From the NCBI GenBank assembly GCA_029224465.1, contig JAQXUQ010000010.1, positions 1-64,000 on the forward strand: a stretch of 64,000 nucleotides of DNA. The letters run 5' to 3'. A model generated the notes under the pieces. It did no database searches. It saw nothing but the letters and a program-made list of their open reading frames with translations, and was not told where the DNA came from. Made by a program: the position numbers and the translations under genes. Numbering within the stretch: the stretch's first letter is position 1; the number at the start of each line of letters is the position of its first letter. This stretch comes from Bacillota bacterium. Lineage in GTDB: Bacteria > Bacillota > Clostridia > Lachnospirales > Lachnospiraceae. Below are positions 17,959 through 29,245 of this stretch, in pieces.

Positions 17959-19503
17959 TTACTGCTCCGCCGCCCGCACGGAATGCAGGCCGTAATATTC
18001 CGCGACCGACTTGTCAAGCCAGCCGTTTTCATCCTGTGTGATATCCAGACTGATACTGTACAGAAGACCGGGACGATCCTGCGGCAGCGTAACCACAACA
18101 TCTGCGCCCGCTCCTGCGGCCGACAGAGCAGATTCTCTCTCATCCATCTCTTCCGCGTACGCCGGAGCCTCCCCAATCAGAACTGATCTTGCTGCTGCAA
18201 TGGATGGAATGATCGTGCGGTTCTGTGCAGGTACAATATAGTACAGGCAGCAGACCGCGAATACAAGAACGATCGAGCCGAAATACCCCGCTGCATTCAC
18301 AAGAAAAGCGTGTTCCAGACTCTGCAGCTTTTCTCCCGTTTCGTTCTGTATAAGGCAGCGGACACGCCGGACAATAAAGGCCTCAAGAAGGACAAGCAGC
18401 ACGATCAACAGCATGTGGCGGTAATTCATTGTCCGTACCGGACCTTCCGTACCGTCCACAAAAACCGTCGGCGCAAACGAAGACGCGTAAAGAAGAAACG
18501 CCACGCCCGCAGCAAGTACGACAGGTACTTTCGTCCGGGAAGTCTGTGAGACAGCCTGTGACACCGGAGTTTCACAGAGCAGCCACAGGAAGGGCAGTAA
18601 AAAGACAAGCGCAAGGATCAGGAAGAGATGGATACTATCCTGTATGGCGCCCGCAGCCAGCTGCAGGCAGCGCAGCAAAAGCGCGAAAAGAGCCTGCGGC
18701 GTCGCGGCAGCCTGCGTGTGCATGTCCGTTGCCATGCGAACGGCATTTCCCGGCGAACATATGCTCAGAGCAAAACCCGACAAAGAAAACAGATTAACAA
18801 GGAACAGCCGACCGGGAAATTTCCGGAAACGGACTGCATATGCGATGAGGCAAAGCAGAGCGCACTCCACGCCGACAAGCGACGGAACATAGTTTCCGCC
18901 GCTGATCAGAAAGGAAAGGATACAGCAAAGCACTGTCAGAAGGTTGCTGCAGGAGCCGGAACGCAGCAGTTTCATAAATGCTGCGGCTTCCAGCATTTCC
19001 AGAATAAAGAAAACAGTGTAGTTTGCCGCGCCGTTCCACCAGAAAAACGCATCCAGTGCACGCGGCATCAATTCGATGATCAGAAGGGATGTGACGACAG
19101 CTGCGATGTCCGCAGCCATGCGGGCCTTCGCGCCGCAAGCTATGCTTCTGAAAAGAATAAAGACGGACAGCACAAGCAGCCCTGTCATACAGATACCTGT
19201 CAGCGCATAGGCTTTCGGGTGAAATGCGCCGGGCACCAGAGTCGAAAAGAAAGCCGCGGCGTAACTTCCCTGCCACGTTCTGTAGCTGTGCAGAACCTGC
19301 CGTGCAAGCGCCGCAAAATAAGCAGGCAGACTATGCCTGTCCTTAATTGCCTTATGGACCAGTATCGCGTATGCGTAATCGTCAGCGCACATCCGCGCAT
19401 ACAAAGATATTGCAAAGAGCGGCAGCAAGTTTATCAGGAGCAAAGCAGCTGCCGCCCTGTGCCAGAATCTGACCGTAGCAAACTTCTTCATAAATTGCGC
19501 CAA
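17959..19503 (-). CDS. DUF6056-like polytopic membrane protein
   Basis: A 514-residue protein with about ten hydrophobic segments. Its first extracytoplasmic loop carries an acidic pair (ARMCADDYAYA) followed by TWQGSYAAAF, a layout seen in DUF6056 proteins and reminiscent of GT-C type membrane glycosyltransferases. I infer a possible role in transferring sugars from lipid carriers at the outer membrane face, but no activity is known. The start may be TTG at 19503 (AAGGAAG about ten bases upstream) or ATG at 19491. It is the last gene of rarA-malic enzyme-DUF4364 with gaps of 14-22 bp. Leucine/alanine-rich composition and codon use match its neighbours. Confidence 0.75.
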   Translation of the reverse strand: MAQFMKKFATVRFWHRAAAALLLINLLPLFAISLYARMCADDYAYAILVHKAIKDRHSLPAYFAALARQVLHSYRTWQGSYAAAFFSTLVPGAFHPKAYALTGICMTGLLVLSVFILFRSIACGAKARMAADIAAVVTSLLIIELMPRALDAFFWWNGAANYTVFFILEMLEAAAFMKLLRSGSCSNLLTVLCCILSFLISGGNYVPSLVGVECALLCLIAYAVRFRKFPGRLFLVNLFSLSGFALSICSPGNAVRMATDMHTQAAATPQALFALLLRCLQLAAGAIQDSIHLFLILALVFLLPFLWLLCETPVSQAVSQTSRTKVPVVLAAGVAFLLYASSFAPTVFVDGTEGPVRTMNYRHMLLIVLLVLLEAFIVRRVRCLIQNETGEKLQSLEHAFLVNAAGYFGSIVLVFAVCCLYYIVPAQNRTIIPSIAAARSVLIGEAPAYAEEMDERESALSAAGAGADVVVTLPQDRPGLLYSISLDITQDENGWLDKSVAEYYGLHSVRAAEQ

Positions 19504-19517
19504 TTGCGGAAGCTTCC

Positions 19518-20036
19518 TTAATTTGTTTTCCAGAGTGAGCGGATCAGGTACGCATAGATCTCCGGGCTCATTTCCTTCCAGTTGCGGGTCACCTGAACGG
19601 CCGTCGCCTCATCCGGCACAGCCATGTTGATTTCCATAACCGGCTTTGCCTCTTCGCGGACCGTCAGTCTTGCCGTATAGCCGCCATACGTGGATCGGAA
19701 ATACTCCCCGGTCACATCGTTGTCGTTGCGGATGCTCTGGTTGTTTTTCCGCAGAAATTCGCGGACCTGCTCCTTGATTTCCTGCGAGAGACTGCTGGAA
19801 AAGAATTTGAGCGTCTGCTCTCCTTCTTCGGTGATCCGAAGATACGTCGTGTCCCCGATCACATGCTCTTCCACAAAGCCGTCGGCGTTAATCTCTTCGA
19901 ATGTCTTTGACAGGGAAGTAAACGTCGCGTAACCAGTTTCAAACAGAAAGTTTGAAATCTGGGGCATGGCCAGCTGATCTCCCGCCCGGTCAAGCATGTA
20001 CAAAATTATCAACTTGTAAATTGCGTACGCTTCCAT
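19518..20036 (-). CDS. DUF4364 family protein (winged-helix-like)
   Basis: A 172-residue cytosolic protein of the Clostridia-specific DUF4364 family. The N-terminal 70 or so residues (YKLIILYMLDRAGDQLAMPQ, then DTTYLRITEEGEQTLKFF) look like a winged-helix domain of the PadR/MarR kind. A short beta-rich C-terminal part follows (YTARLTVREEAKPVMEINMAV). A regulatory role is inferred only. It starts 16 bp after malic enzyme. The ATG at 20036 has no clear Shine-Dalgarno sequence, so it may be translated by coupling. Confidence 0.85.
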   Translation of the reverse strand: MEAYAIYKLIILYMLDRAGDQLAMPQISNFLFETGYATFTSLSKTFEEINADGFVEEHVIGDTTYLRITEEGEQTLKFFSSSLSQEIKEQVREFLRKNNQSIRNDNDVTGEYFRSTYGGYTARLTVREEAKPVMEINMAVPDEATAVQVTRNWKEMSPEIYAYLIRSLWKTN

Positions 20037-20052
20037 AAAAATGCGCCGGAGA

Positions 20053-21225
20053 TCAGAAAAGTTTGTTATCCGGCTGAATATTCTCCCGTACTGCTGCGGA
20101 AACCATATCGGCTACCCGGGGATCAAATGCCTCAGGCAGGATGAAGTCTTCGCTGAGCTCCTCGTCGGAAACAAGGGAAGCGAGTGCCTTCGCAGCGGTA
20201 AGCTTCATGTCTTCCGTGATCTGACGTGCCTTACCTTCGAGCGCTCCCTTGAAAATCCCGGGAAAAACAAGCACGTTGTTGACCTGATTCGGGAAATCCG
20301 AGCGTCCTGTTCCGATGACGCGCGCGCCTGCCTTCTTTGCAAGATCCGGCATAATTTCCGGAACCGGATTCGCCATCGCAAAGATCACCGCATCCTTATT
20401 CATGGATCTGACCATTTCTTCGGTTACGATGCCCGGCGCTGAAACGCCGATAAAGACATCCGCTCCGACAAGCGCGTCCGCAAGCGTGCCGGACTTGTTG
20501 TCCTCATTCGTCACTTCAAGCATTTCCTTCTTGATCCAGTTAAGACCGGTGCGGTCCTTCGAGACAATGCCCTTCGAATCGCACAGAATCAGATGCCGGA
20601 AACCGTACAGAAGCATCAGCTTCGCGATCGCGATGCCCGCAGCGCCGGAGCCGTTGACGACAACCCGGCAGTCTTCCTTCTTTTTACCGATCAGCTTGAG
20701 CGCGTTGATGGTTCCGGCGAGAACAATAATCGCTGTTCCGTGCTGGTCATCATGAAAAACCGGAATGTTCATGGTTTCCTTGAGCCGCCGCTCGATTTCA
20801 AAACAGCGCGGCGCGGAAATATCCTCCAGATTGATACCGCCGAACGTGGGTTCGAGCCGCCTTACTGTCTCCACAATTTCGTCCGTGTCCTGCGTATTCA
20901 GGCAGATCGGGAAAGCATTGACGCCGCCAAAAGCCTTGAACAGGGCGCATTTGCCCTCCATGACCGGCATCGCTGCCTCCGGACCGATATTCCCAAGGCC
21001 AAGGACCGCGGAACCATCGGAAACAACGGCAATTGTATTCTGCTTGAGCGTATAGGTATAGGCTTCCTTTACGTCGCTGTGAATCACCTTGCACGGCTCG
21101 GCAACGCCGGGCGTATAGGCAAGCGCAAGATCTTCTCTTGTCTTCACCTCGCACTTGGGTTCGGTACTGATTTTGCCCTTCCACTCCTTGTGAAGGCGAA
21201 GTGCCTTTTCCGCGTTTGTCTCCAT
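20053..21225 (-). CDS. NAD(P)-dependent malic enzyme
   Basis: Oxidative decarboxylation of malate to pyruvate. It has the short bacterial form of about 390 residues with a malic N-terminal domain (LALAYTPGVAEPC, with the catalytic lysine region GKCALFKAFGGV) and metal ligands in INLEDISAPRCFEIE and VFHDDQHGTA. The Rossmann NAD domain carries VVNGSGAAGIAIAKL, and the tail includes MANPVPEIMPD. The start is ATG at 21225 with GGAG seven bases upstream; a TTG six bases earlier is in frame but less likely. It lies between rarA and DUF4364 in one unit. Confidence 0.96.
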   Translation of the reverse strand: METNAEKALRLHKEWKGKISTEPKCEVKTREDLALAYTPGVAEPCKVIHSDVKEAYTYTLKQNTIAVVSDGSAVLGLGNIGPEAAMPVMEGKCALFKAFGGVNAFPICLNTQDTDEIVETVRRLEPTFGGINLEDISAPRCFEIERRLKETMNIPVFHDDQHGTAIIVLAGTINALKLIGKKKEDCRVVVNGSGAAGIAIAKLMLLYGFRHLILCDSKGIVSKDRTGLNWIKKEMLEVTNEDNKSGTLADALVGADVFIGVSAPGIVTEEMVRSMNKDAVIFAMANPVPEIMPDLAKKAGARVIGTGRSDFPNQVNNVLVFPGIFKGALEGKARQITEDMKLTAAKALASLVSDEELSEDFILPEAFDPRVADMVSAAVRENIQPDNKLF

Positions 21226-21247
21226 GTTCAAACTCCTTTCAGCGTGT

Positions 21248-22621
21248 TCATTCCTGCTTCGCGTCTTTTCTTTTTAGCAGTTCCTGTGGTTTCGTATATT
21301 TATCGTCTCCGGTCAGCGCCGCCATGCGGGCGCGGATATTCTTCTCATATCCGTTCTCCGAGGGCGCGTAAAGAGAAACATCCCGTATCTCGTCCGGCAG
21401 ATACTGCTGCCCGGAATAATGGTCTTCATACAGATGCGCATACTGGTATCCGACGCCCCGGCCAAGGTCCTGCGCATGCGTGTAATGTGCGTCCTGCAGA
21501 TAGGAAGGAATCGGCAGACTGCCGGTCTTCTGAACGAGCGCCCGCGCCGCCGTGATAGAAGCGTCCGCGGTATTAGACTTCGGTGCCGTCGCGACATATT
21601 CGCATGCCTGCGACAGGATAATCTGCGATTCCGGCCATCCGATTCTCTCCGCCGCGAGCGATGCCGCAACAGCGACGCGAAGTGCATTCGGATCCGCGTT
21701 TCCGACATCTTCCGAAGCGCAGATCATGATTCTGCGCGCGATAAACTTCGGATCTTCTCCTGCCTCGATCATCCGCGCAAGGTAATAGACCGCCGCGTCC
21801 GGATCCGATCCGCGCATGCTCTTGATAAAAGCCGAGATCGTATCGTAGTGATTATCACCTTTTTTATCGTATCTTGCAACCCGTTTCTGGATGCACTCCT
21901 GCGCCACATCGCGGGTTATGTGAATCTTTCCGTCGTTCCCCCTGTCCGTCGTCAGTACAGCAAGTTCCACAGCATTCAGCGCATGCCTCGCGTCTCCGCC
22001 CGCGATATCCGCAAGTAGTTCTTCCGCGTCTTCGTCTATGACCGCGTTGTAGGCGCCCATGCCCCGGTCCTTGTCATAGACTGCCCGCTCAATCAGTGTT
22101 TTCACGTCTTTCTGCGAGAGCGGATGCAGTTCGAAAACCATGGACCTCGAGATCAGCGCGCTGTTCACCTCAAAGTACGGATTCTCTGTCGTTGCCCCGA
22201 TCAGCGTGATCGTGCCGTCTTCAACGAAAGGAAGCAGATAGTCCTGCTGCCCTTTGTTGAAGCGGTGAATCTCGTCGATAAAAAGAATTGTCCGTCGTCC
22301 GTAACCGCCGCGCAGCGCTTTTGCGGAAGAGATGACATCTTCCATGTCTTTCTTGCCGGCGCTGGTCGCGTTGATCTGTTTGAAATCGCTTTTCGTAGTA
22401 CCTGCGATGACCATGGCGAGCGTTGTTTTGCCGGTGCCGGGCGGCCCGTAGAAAATAATGCTGCCCAGTTTGTCCGCCTTAATCGCGCGGTATAAAAGTT
22501 TTCCCCTGCCGATAATATCCTGCTGCCCGACAACTTCCTCAAGCGTTCTCGGGCGGAGGCGCGCCGCGAGGGGTGCTTCCTTTTCCTTGTTCTGTTGATT
22601 CATGTATTCGAATAAGTCCAT
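21248..22621 (-). CDS. rarA: Replication-associated recombination protein RarA
   Basis: An AAA+ clamp-loader-like ATPase (MgsA/WRNIP1 family) acting at stalled forks with SSB. It has the N-terminal box [16 protein letters not shown], Walker [13 protein letters not shown], Walker [13 protein letters not shown] and sensor 1 [12 protein letters not shown], followed by the C-terminal tetramerisation domain ([20 protein letters not shown]). Its 457 residues are typical. The N-terminus MDLFEYM fits the family. The only good promoter ends about ten bases upstream of this ATG and there is no Shine-Dalgarno sequence, so the transcript may be leaderless. Confidence 0.96.
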   Translation of the reverse strand: MDLFEYMNQQNKEKEAPLAARLRPRTLEEVVGQQDIIGRGKLLYRAIKADKLGSIIFYGPPGTGKTTLAMVIAGTTKSDFKQINATSAGKKDMEDVISSAKALRGGYGRRTILFIDEIHRFNKGQQDYLLPFVEDGTITLIGATTENPYFEVNSALISRSMVFELHPLSQKDVKTLIERAVYDKDRGMGAYNAVIDEDAEELLADIAGGDARHALNAVELAVLTTDRGNDGKIHITRDVAQECIQKRVARYDKKGDNHYDTISAFIKSMRGSDPDAAVYYLARMIEAGEDPKFIARRIMICASEDVGNADPNALRVAVAASLAAERIGWPESQIILSQACEYVATAPKSNTADASITAARALVQKTGSLPIPSYLQDAHYTHAQDLGRGVGYQYAHLYEDHYSGQQYLPDEIRDVSLYAPSENGYEKNIRARMAALTGDDKYTKPQELLKRKDAKQE

Positions 22622-22630
22622 AGCAAGCTC

Positions 22631-22659
22631 ATTTTAGCGCAGCTTGGGGAACCGCGCAA
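22631..22659 (-). promoter_or_regulatory. Predicted rarA promoter
   Basis: On the minus strand TTGCGC (22654-22659), 17 bp, then TAAAAT (22631-22636). The -10 ends only nine bases before the rarA ATG, so a start six to eight bases downstream would leave almost no 5' leader. Confidence 0.5.
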
Positions 22660-22666
22660 AGGAATT

Positions 22667-22714
22667 AAAAAAACAGAGCTGCCGCCCCGTGAAATCAATC
22701 ACGCAGCGACAGCC
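22667..22714 (-). terminator. Intrinsic terminator of glgP
   Basis: On the minus strand CTGTCGCTGCGTGA pairs imperfectly with TCACGGGGCGGCAG and is followed by CTCTG and seven T. It lies about 30 bp past the glgP stop. Confidence 0.85.
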
Positions 22715-22743
22715 CCGCAAGCCCCATCAGTTTTCTCCGCACA

Positions 22744-25053
<2,310 letters not shown>

Positions 25054-25092
25054 AGTACCCGCATTCTCCTCATTTTGTGTGTCAGAGGCTCC

Positions 25093-25106
25093 GGTAACGG
25101 TACCGG
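25093..25106 (-). promoter_or_regulatory. glgP operator, downstream copy
   Basis: GGTAACGGTACCGG, identical in sequence and orientation to the copy at 25273-25286, exactly 180 bp away. The palindromic core is CGGTACCG. It lies between the leader terminator and the ribosome binding site of glgP. Confidence 0.6.
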
Positions 25107-25114
25107 AACTTCTG

Positions 25115-25152
25115 AAAAAAGCCGGCAGGCCTAAGGCGATTCTGACCTGCCG
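25115..25152 (-). terminator. Terminator in the glgP leader (attenuator)
   Basis: On the minus strand CGGCAGG pairs with CCTGCCG across about 20 bases and is followed by GC and TTTTTT. It lies about 55 nt downstream of the predicted start point and about 60 nt upstream of the glgP ATG, so it can only act on transcripts heading into glgP. Confidence 0.7.
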
Positions 25153-25214
25153 AAGAACAAACAGTGTTATTGCAGTTTCCCATTTGATAGACACTCCCCG
25201 CGTCTACGAACTGG

Positions 25215-25243
25215 ATTATAGCAGATTGATATATTTTGGTCAA
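25215..25243 (-). promoter_or_regulatory. Strong predicted glgP promoter
   Basis: On the minus strand TTGACC (25238-25243), 17 bp, then a perfect TATAAT (25215-25220). It is flanked on both sides by the GGTAACGGTACCGG operator, upstream at 25273 and downstream at 25093. Confidence 0.8.
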
Positions 25244-25272
25244 ATAGGAAAAATCCTTTATTTTTCAGCGAT

Positions 25273-25286
25273 GGTAACGGTACCGG
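25273..25286 (-). promoter_or_regulatory. glgP operator, upstream copy
   Basis: GGTAACGGTACCGG lies about 30 bp upstream of the -35 box and 10 bp outside the stop codon of the cysteine desulfurase gene. Two identical sites 180 bp apart around a promoter suggest DNA looping. Confidence 0.6.
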
Positions 25287-25295
25287 TAGGCCGGG

Positions 25296-26486
25296 TTACA
25301 CATTCCGGATTCTGCGCAGCGCCTCTTCCAGAACTTCGATTGTCCTGTCGATCTCCTCTTTTGTATTTTCCGGTCCGGTTGTAAACCGGATCGTCCCTTC
25401 CGCCCGCTTACGGTCCCCTGAAACCGCCATAATGACATGCGACGGATCGAGCGCGCCGGTTGTGCATGCGCTGCCGCCCGAGGCGCAGATGCCCGCAAGA
25501 TCCAGACTGATCAGCAGAGACTCTGCAGACACGCCCGGAAACGATACGCTGATATTGCCGGCAAGACGCTCCCCGCCGGGTGCAGGGCCATTCCAGAGGA
25601 TGCCGGAAGGCGCCGGTGAATCCCCGTTCTGCTCTCCGAAAGCGGCAAAAAGCCTTTCACGGAAATACGCCTGCAGTTTTCTCTCGGCGCGGAGATCGTT
25701 TTCCATGTTCGCGAAAGCAGCTTTCGCGGCTGCGGCAAAGCCTGCTGCCGCCGGAACATTTTCCGTTCCGGCGCGCCGTCCTCTTTCCTGACTGCCGCCG
25801 TGAAGTAGCGACTGCAGCTGTGTTCCGTTTCTGACATATAAAAATCCGATTCCCTTCGGACCACCGATCTTGTGCGCGCTGGCGCTTAAAAGATCAACAG
25901 GTATGTCCGGGACGTTCAAAGAATCTGTTCTTCCGTAAGCCTGCACAGCGTCTGTATGAAAAACAGCACCGTGATCATGCGTATACCTGCAAAGTGTCCC
26001 GATATCCTCCAGTGTTCCGATCTCATTGTTCGCCGCCATAATCGACACCAGAATCGTATCCGGCCGCGCGTTCAGCTCAGCCGCCAGATCTTCCGGGCGT
26101 ACCCTGCCTTCGCTGTCCACCGGAAGACGGGTTACGGAAAAGCCCCGGCTTTCGAGATACTCACAGGTATGCAGAACCGCGTGGTGTTCGATGGCCGACA
26201 CAACAATATGTTTTCCCTTGTGCTGCAGTGCCTCCGTGGTTCCTGTAAGCGCCCAGTTGTCTGATTCCGTGCCGCCGGAAGTAAAGAAAATCTCATTCCA
26301 TCCGGCGCCGATCGTCTCCGCAAGTACTGCTCTTGCGTCATCAAGGCAGCGCTTCGCGTCTCTGGCAAGACTGTAAGAGGGACTTGCGTTTCCAAATATA
26401 TGCTCCATCGCCTCTGTCATTGCCGCGATGGCTTCCGGACGCATCCGGCACGTTGCCGCATGATCCAGATAGATGACTGAACTCAT
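25296..26486 (-). CDS. Cysteine desulfurase, NifS/IscS family
   Basis: A pyridoxal-phosphate enzyme that takes sulfur from cysteine as an enzyme persulfide. Motifs in order: YLDHAATC at the N-terminus, TSGGTESDNWAL, SAIEHHAVLHTCEYL, the PLP lysine in SASAHKIGGPKGIGFLY, GSQERGRRAGTENV, and the persulfide cysteine in ASGGSACTTG. The length is 396 residues. No scaffold gene (iscU/nifU) or thiI is adjacent, so the acceptor is unknown; the rhodanese-TtcA protein at 41439-42596 is a plausible client. It is the last gene of the long minus-strand run that begins with the pot genes, 28 bp after rsmF. Confidence 0.95.
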   Translation of the reverse strand: MSSVIYLDHAATCRMRPEAIAAMTEAMEHIFGNASPSYSLARDAKRCLDDARAVLAETIGAGWNEIFFTSGGTESDNWALTGTTEALQHKGKHIVVSAIEHHAVLHTCEYLESRGFSVTRLPVDSEGRVRPEDLAAELNARPDTILVSIMAANNEIGTLEDIGTLCRYTHDHGAVFHTDAVQAYGRTDSLNVPDIPVDLLSASAHKIGGPKGIGFLYVRNGTQLQSLLHGGSQERGRRAGTENVPAAAGFAAAAKAAFANMENDLRAERKLQAYFRERLFAAFGEQNGDSPAPSGILWNGPAPGGERLAGNISVSFPGVSAESLLISLDLAGICASGGSACTTGALDPSHVIMAVSGDRKRAEGTIRFTTGPENTKEEIDRTIEVLEEALRRIRNV

Positions 26487-26514
26487 AAATTAAATCCTCA
26501 TTCTCAAGACGCTG

Positions 26515-28125
26515 TCAGTACGGCCTTCGGAGTCCCTTGGGATAATGGTTCTTGAGCATTCCGCCGGCTGCTTTCGCCCATCCCATGCTGACGCCGCCGG
26601 TTGTAATGAGAACCCAGCCTTTGAGCAAAGAGTCGCAGGGAACCGACTCGCCGCGAAGAAACGCGCGGGCCCTCGCGGTGTCATCGGGGAAGTCGATGCT
26701 TTGCCGTACCTGCACCGGCCGAAGCGCCATGGCAAGCGCGTGCGCCGGCTCGAAACGGTCTTTTTTCACCGTTCCAAGATGCAGTCCCGGGCGCAGCACC
26801 CGAAGGCCTTGTGTTAAAGCGTCTTCCGGAGCAAGATACAAATCATCTCCGTAAAGCATGGCAGCGCCGCTACTGTCCTGCAGCGCGCCGGAGGCTTCTT
26901 CTGTCAGATATTCTGTGGCAAAGCCATTCCATAACTGAAGCGCGGACTGCAGCGCGTTGTTATTCCCGCTGTCTTTCCGGCCGCCCGTTCCCTTCCGGCG
27001 TTTGCCACGCGGCGCGGCGGCGCGTGTTTCGTCCGGCAAAGCGGCGCCGCCGGCTCCCGGAAAGGATCCGGATTCCGCCTGCGCTGCGGCCGCGAAAGCA
27101 CTCTCCCCGAAGCTGTGCTTCTCCATAACAGCGAGAAAATGTCCCTCACCGCGAAGGCGCTGCGGCCAGAGGCGGATGGTTTTGCGGACTTCGCTTCGCG
27201 TATCCCGGATCTTCTGAATGGTCTCCGGCGAAGCGCCGATATCACACCAGTCCGGATTTCCCGCAGACAATCCCCACTGCTCCATCTTCTCTCCAAGCTG
27301 TCTCGGAAGATCGGCGAGCCGGAATTCCGGATGCTCCGCAAGAAACAGAGCCGTCGATATTTCATCTTCGAGCGGCGCGAACGTACAGGTCGAATAGACG
27401 AGCGTTCCGCCGTCCCGCAGCATAACCGCCGCGTGCCGAAGAATTTCCTGCTGCCTTCCGGCGCAGACGCGTACATTTTCCTCGCTCCACATGGAAAGCG
27501 CCTGCTCCTCCTTGCGGAACATCCCCTCGCCGGAGCACGGCGCGTCAACAATGATCCTGTCAAAGAAAGACGGGAATCTTTCGGCGAGCTTCTCTGCGGA
27601 TTCGTTCGTAACGACCGCGTTGCGGACACCCATCCGCTCCATGTTCTGCGAAAGGATCCGCGCCCTGCCTTCATTAATTTCGTTGGAAACAAGCAGTCCC
27701 TGCCCGTTCATCATGCCGGCAAGCTGCGTCGATTTGCCGCCCGGTGCGGCGCATAGATCCAGAATCCGCTCATATGGCCGCGCGCCGGACAAGGCCGCCA
27801 CGATCATCGCGCTCGGCTCCTGCATATAGTACATTCCGGCTTCATGCGCAGGGTGTTTTCCGGGCCGCTCTTCCTGCGGCGCACCCTCTTCCGGCAGCTC
27901 ATAATAGTAACCGTGCTCCGCAAACGGAACCGGCTCCGTCCGAAACAGATGAAGAGAGAGGAACTCCGCATCGGAAATCACAAGCGGATTGACGCGGACG
28001 CCGGCGGCCCTTTTCCTATCAAACGAAGCAAGATATTCCTGATATCCGTCGTCTCCCAGCATTTTCCGCATCCGTTTCTCAAATGCGTCTGGAAACTGTA
28101 TGGCGGTGTTGTTCTGCCGGTTCAA
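26515..28125 (-). CDS. rsmF: rRNA cytosine-C5 methyltransferase, RsmF/RsmB-like
   Basis: A NOL1/NOP2/Sun family S-adenosylmethionine methyltransferase of 536 residues. The SAM-binding motif is ILDLCAAPGGKSTQLAG, motif IV with its cysteine is VDAPCSGEGMFRKEE, and the nucleophile cysteine lies in VYSTCTFAPLEDE. The C-terminal third holds an RsmF-like extension ending GGMLKNHYPKGLRRPY, preceded by a basic low-complexity linker (GKRRKGTGGRKDSG). The start is probably TTG at 28125, overlapping the stop of the upstream gene as TTGA with CAGGA just before it. The exact target base in 16S or 23S rRNA cannot be read from the sequence. Confidence 0.92.
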   Translation of the reverse strand: MNRQNNTAIQFPDAFEKRMRKMLGDDGYQEYLASFDRKRAAGVRVNPLVISDAEFLSLHLFRTEPVPFAEHGYYYELPEEGAPQEERPGKHPAHEAGMYYMQEPSAMIVAALSGARPYERILDLCAAPGGKSTQLAGMMNGQGLLVSNEINEGRARILSQNMERMGVRNAVVTNESAEKLAERFPSFFDRIIVDAPCSGEGMFRKEEQALSMWSEENVRVCAGRQQEILRHAAVMLRDGGTLVYSTCTFAPLEDEISTALFLAEHPEFRLADLPRQLGEKMEQWGLSAGNPDWCDIGASPETIQKIRDTRSEVRKTIRLWPQRLRGEGHFLAVMEKHSFGESAFAAAAQAESGSFPGAGGAALPDETRAAAPRGKRRKGTGGRKDSGNNNALQSALQLWNGFATEYLTEEASGALQDSSGAAMLYGDDLYLAPEDALTQGLRVLRPGLHLGTVKKDRFEPAHALAMALRPVQVRQSIDFPDDTARARAFLRGESVPCDSLLKGWVLITTGGVSMGWAKAAGGMLKNHYPKGLRRPY

Positions 28126-28727
28126 TATTCCTGCACCCCGTTTTCCTGCATAAAATCTTTTTCAAACGCGTCAAAAGACGCCTGCACTGCGTCGCTGAAA
28201 ACGGACGACCATGCCGCCAGCTCTCCGCTGCCTTCCGGCAGACGGTCCAGACCGCACGACTTTTTGTATCCGGAAATCAGGTGCGCGGCGTCCTCGCGGA
28301 TCCGTGCCATTTTCTGTGCCTTACTTGCCTTGACAAGTCCGAGGACCTTTGCGTAGTCACTGTCCCTGCAGGTATTGAAGTAACGGTCTGCCGCGTTCCT
28401 GATTTCACTGCGCAGAACCTCCATTCCGTCCCCGCCGCTTTCCTGCGCGAGCGCAAATCCCAGAATCTCATAATCTTTCCGGACTTTCGAAAGCGCGGCC
28501 CTCTGCAGAAACGGCTTCTGCCTCGAAAGCCCCATGAAGTCAAACATGACCTGCAGGTATTTGTCGTATTTTTCCCGCCGGACATTGCCGTGCCGCCTGC
28601 AAAACAGCTCCTGCATCAGCTCTTCCTCGGGATCGAGCGCTCTTCCCTGCGTCGCCGCTTCAAAAACCGCAAGGCGCTTCGCGGGAATCACCTCGCTGTA
28701 GTATTGCTGTCTCTGTTCTTCCGTCAT
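28122..28727 (-). CDS. Uncharacterised helical protein, DUF6553-like
   Basis: I do not firmly recognise this 201-residue protein; it is reminiscent of the Lachnospiraceae family DUF6553. It is soluble and almost wholly helical in composition, with charged stretches (ALDPEEELMQELFCRRHGNV, REKYDKYLQVMFDFMGLSRQ). There is no signal peptide, membrane segment or metal motif. It is coupled to the rRNA methyltransferase gene by a 4-base overlap and lies 20 bp after nrdG. The context suggests a housekeeping role, but nothing specific can be said. Confidence 0.7.
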   Translation of the reverse strand: MTEEQRQQYYSEVIPAKRLAVFEAATQGRALDPEEELMQELFCRRHGNVRREKYDKYLQVMFDFMGLSRQKPFLQRAALSKVRKDYEILGFALAQESGGDGMEVLRSEIRNAADRYFNTCRDSDYAKVLGLVKASKAQKMARIREDAAHLISGYKKSCGLDRLPEGSGELAAWSSVFSDAVQASFDAFEKDFMQENGVQEY

Positions 28728-28747
28728 GCTCTCCGCCTTCCGCCTTT

Positions 28748-29245
28748 TTACGCTTCCCGGCTGCTCAGATGAAGGAGTCTCTGGTTGCTGCTGCCGCGGA
28801 ATAAAAGCGTGATGTCCTTCAGCTCTTCTACGAATTTTCCATCTACAAGCATGTCGATGTAACTTAAAAATTCATCTGTAACTTCACAATGCGCACGGCC
28901 TTCCGGATCCAGCAGATCGGTTTCGTAGGTGTAACCTGTGTAGCACCAGAGTGTTTTGTCCGGATAAGCCGCGCGGACCTTCCGCAGAAACGGAACGAGC
29001 GCCCGCTGATTGACCGGCTCCATCGGCTCGCCGCCGAGCAGCGATAATCCTGCAACATATTCGGGCGCGAGAGAATCTATGATCTTCTGCTGCACTTCCT
29101 CCGTAAAGGGCTCTCCGTATGCAAAGTCCCATGCAATTTCATTAAAACATCCCTTGCAATGATGCGTGCACCCGCTGACAAACAGGCTTGTGCGCACACC
29201 GGTTCCATTCGCGATATCACAATATTTAATCTGCGCGTAATTCAT
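28748..29245 (-). CDS. nrdG: Anaerobic ribonucleotide reductase activating protein
   Basis: The radical SAM activase that installs the glycyl radical on NrdD. The [4Fe-4S] motif is CTHHCKGC at about residues 26-33, in the family frame FVSGCTHHCKGCFN. The GGEP-type SAM contact is LLGGEPMEP. The length is 165 residues. Its substrate enzyme, nrdD, is encoded about 10 kb away at 38849-41062 in the same direction but in a different transcription unit. It overlaps the upstream flavin reductase gene by 20 bp. Confidence 0.96.
   Translation of the reverse strand: MNYAQIKYCDIANGTGVRTSLFVSGCTHHCKGCFNEIAWDFAYGEPFTEEVQQKIIDSLAPEYVAGLSLLGGEPMEPVNQRALVPFLRKVRAAYPDKTLWCYTGYTYETDLLDPEGRAHCEVTDEFLSYIDMLVDGKFVEELKDITLLFRGSSNQRLLHLSSREA

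Noticed and set aside
25054-25194. N-terminal extension of glgP from a GTG at 25194
   Set aside because: The stretch contains a terminator hairpin and an operator, has no phosphorylase similarity, and its GTG is too close to the nearest GGGGA.
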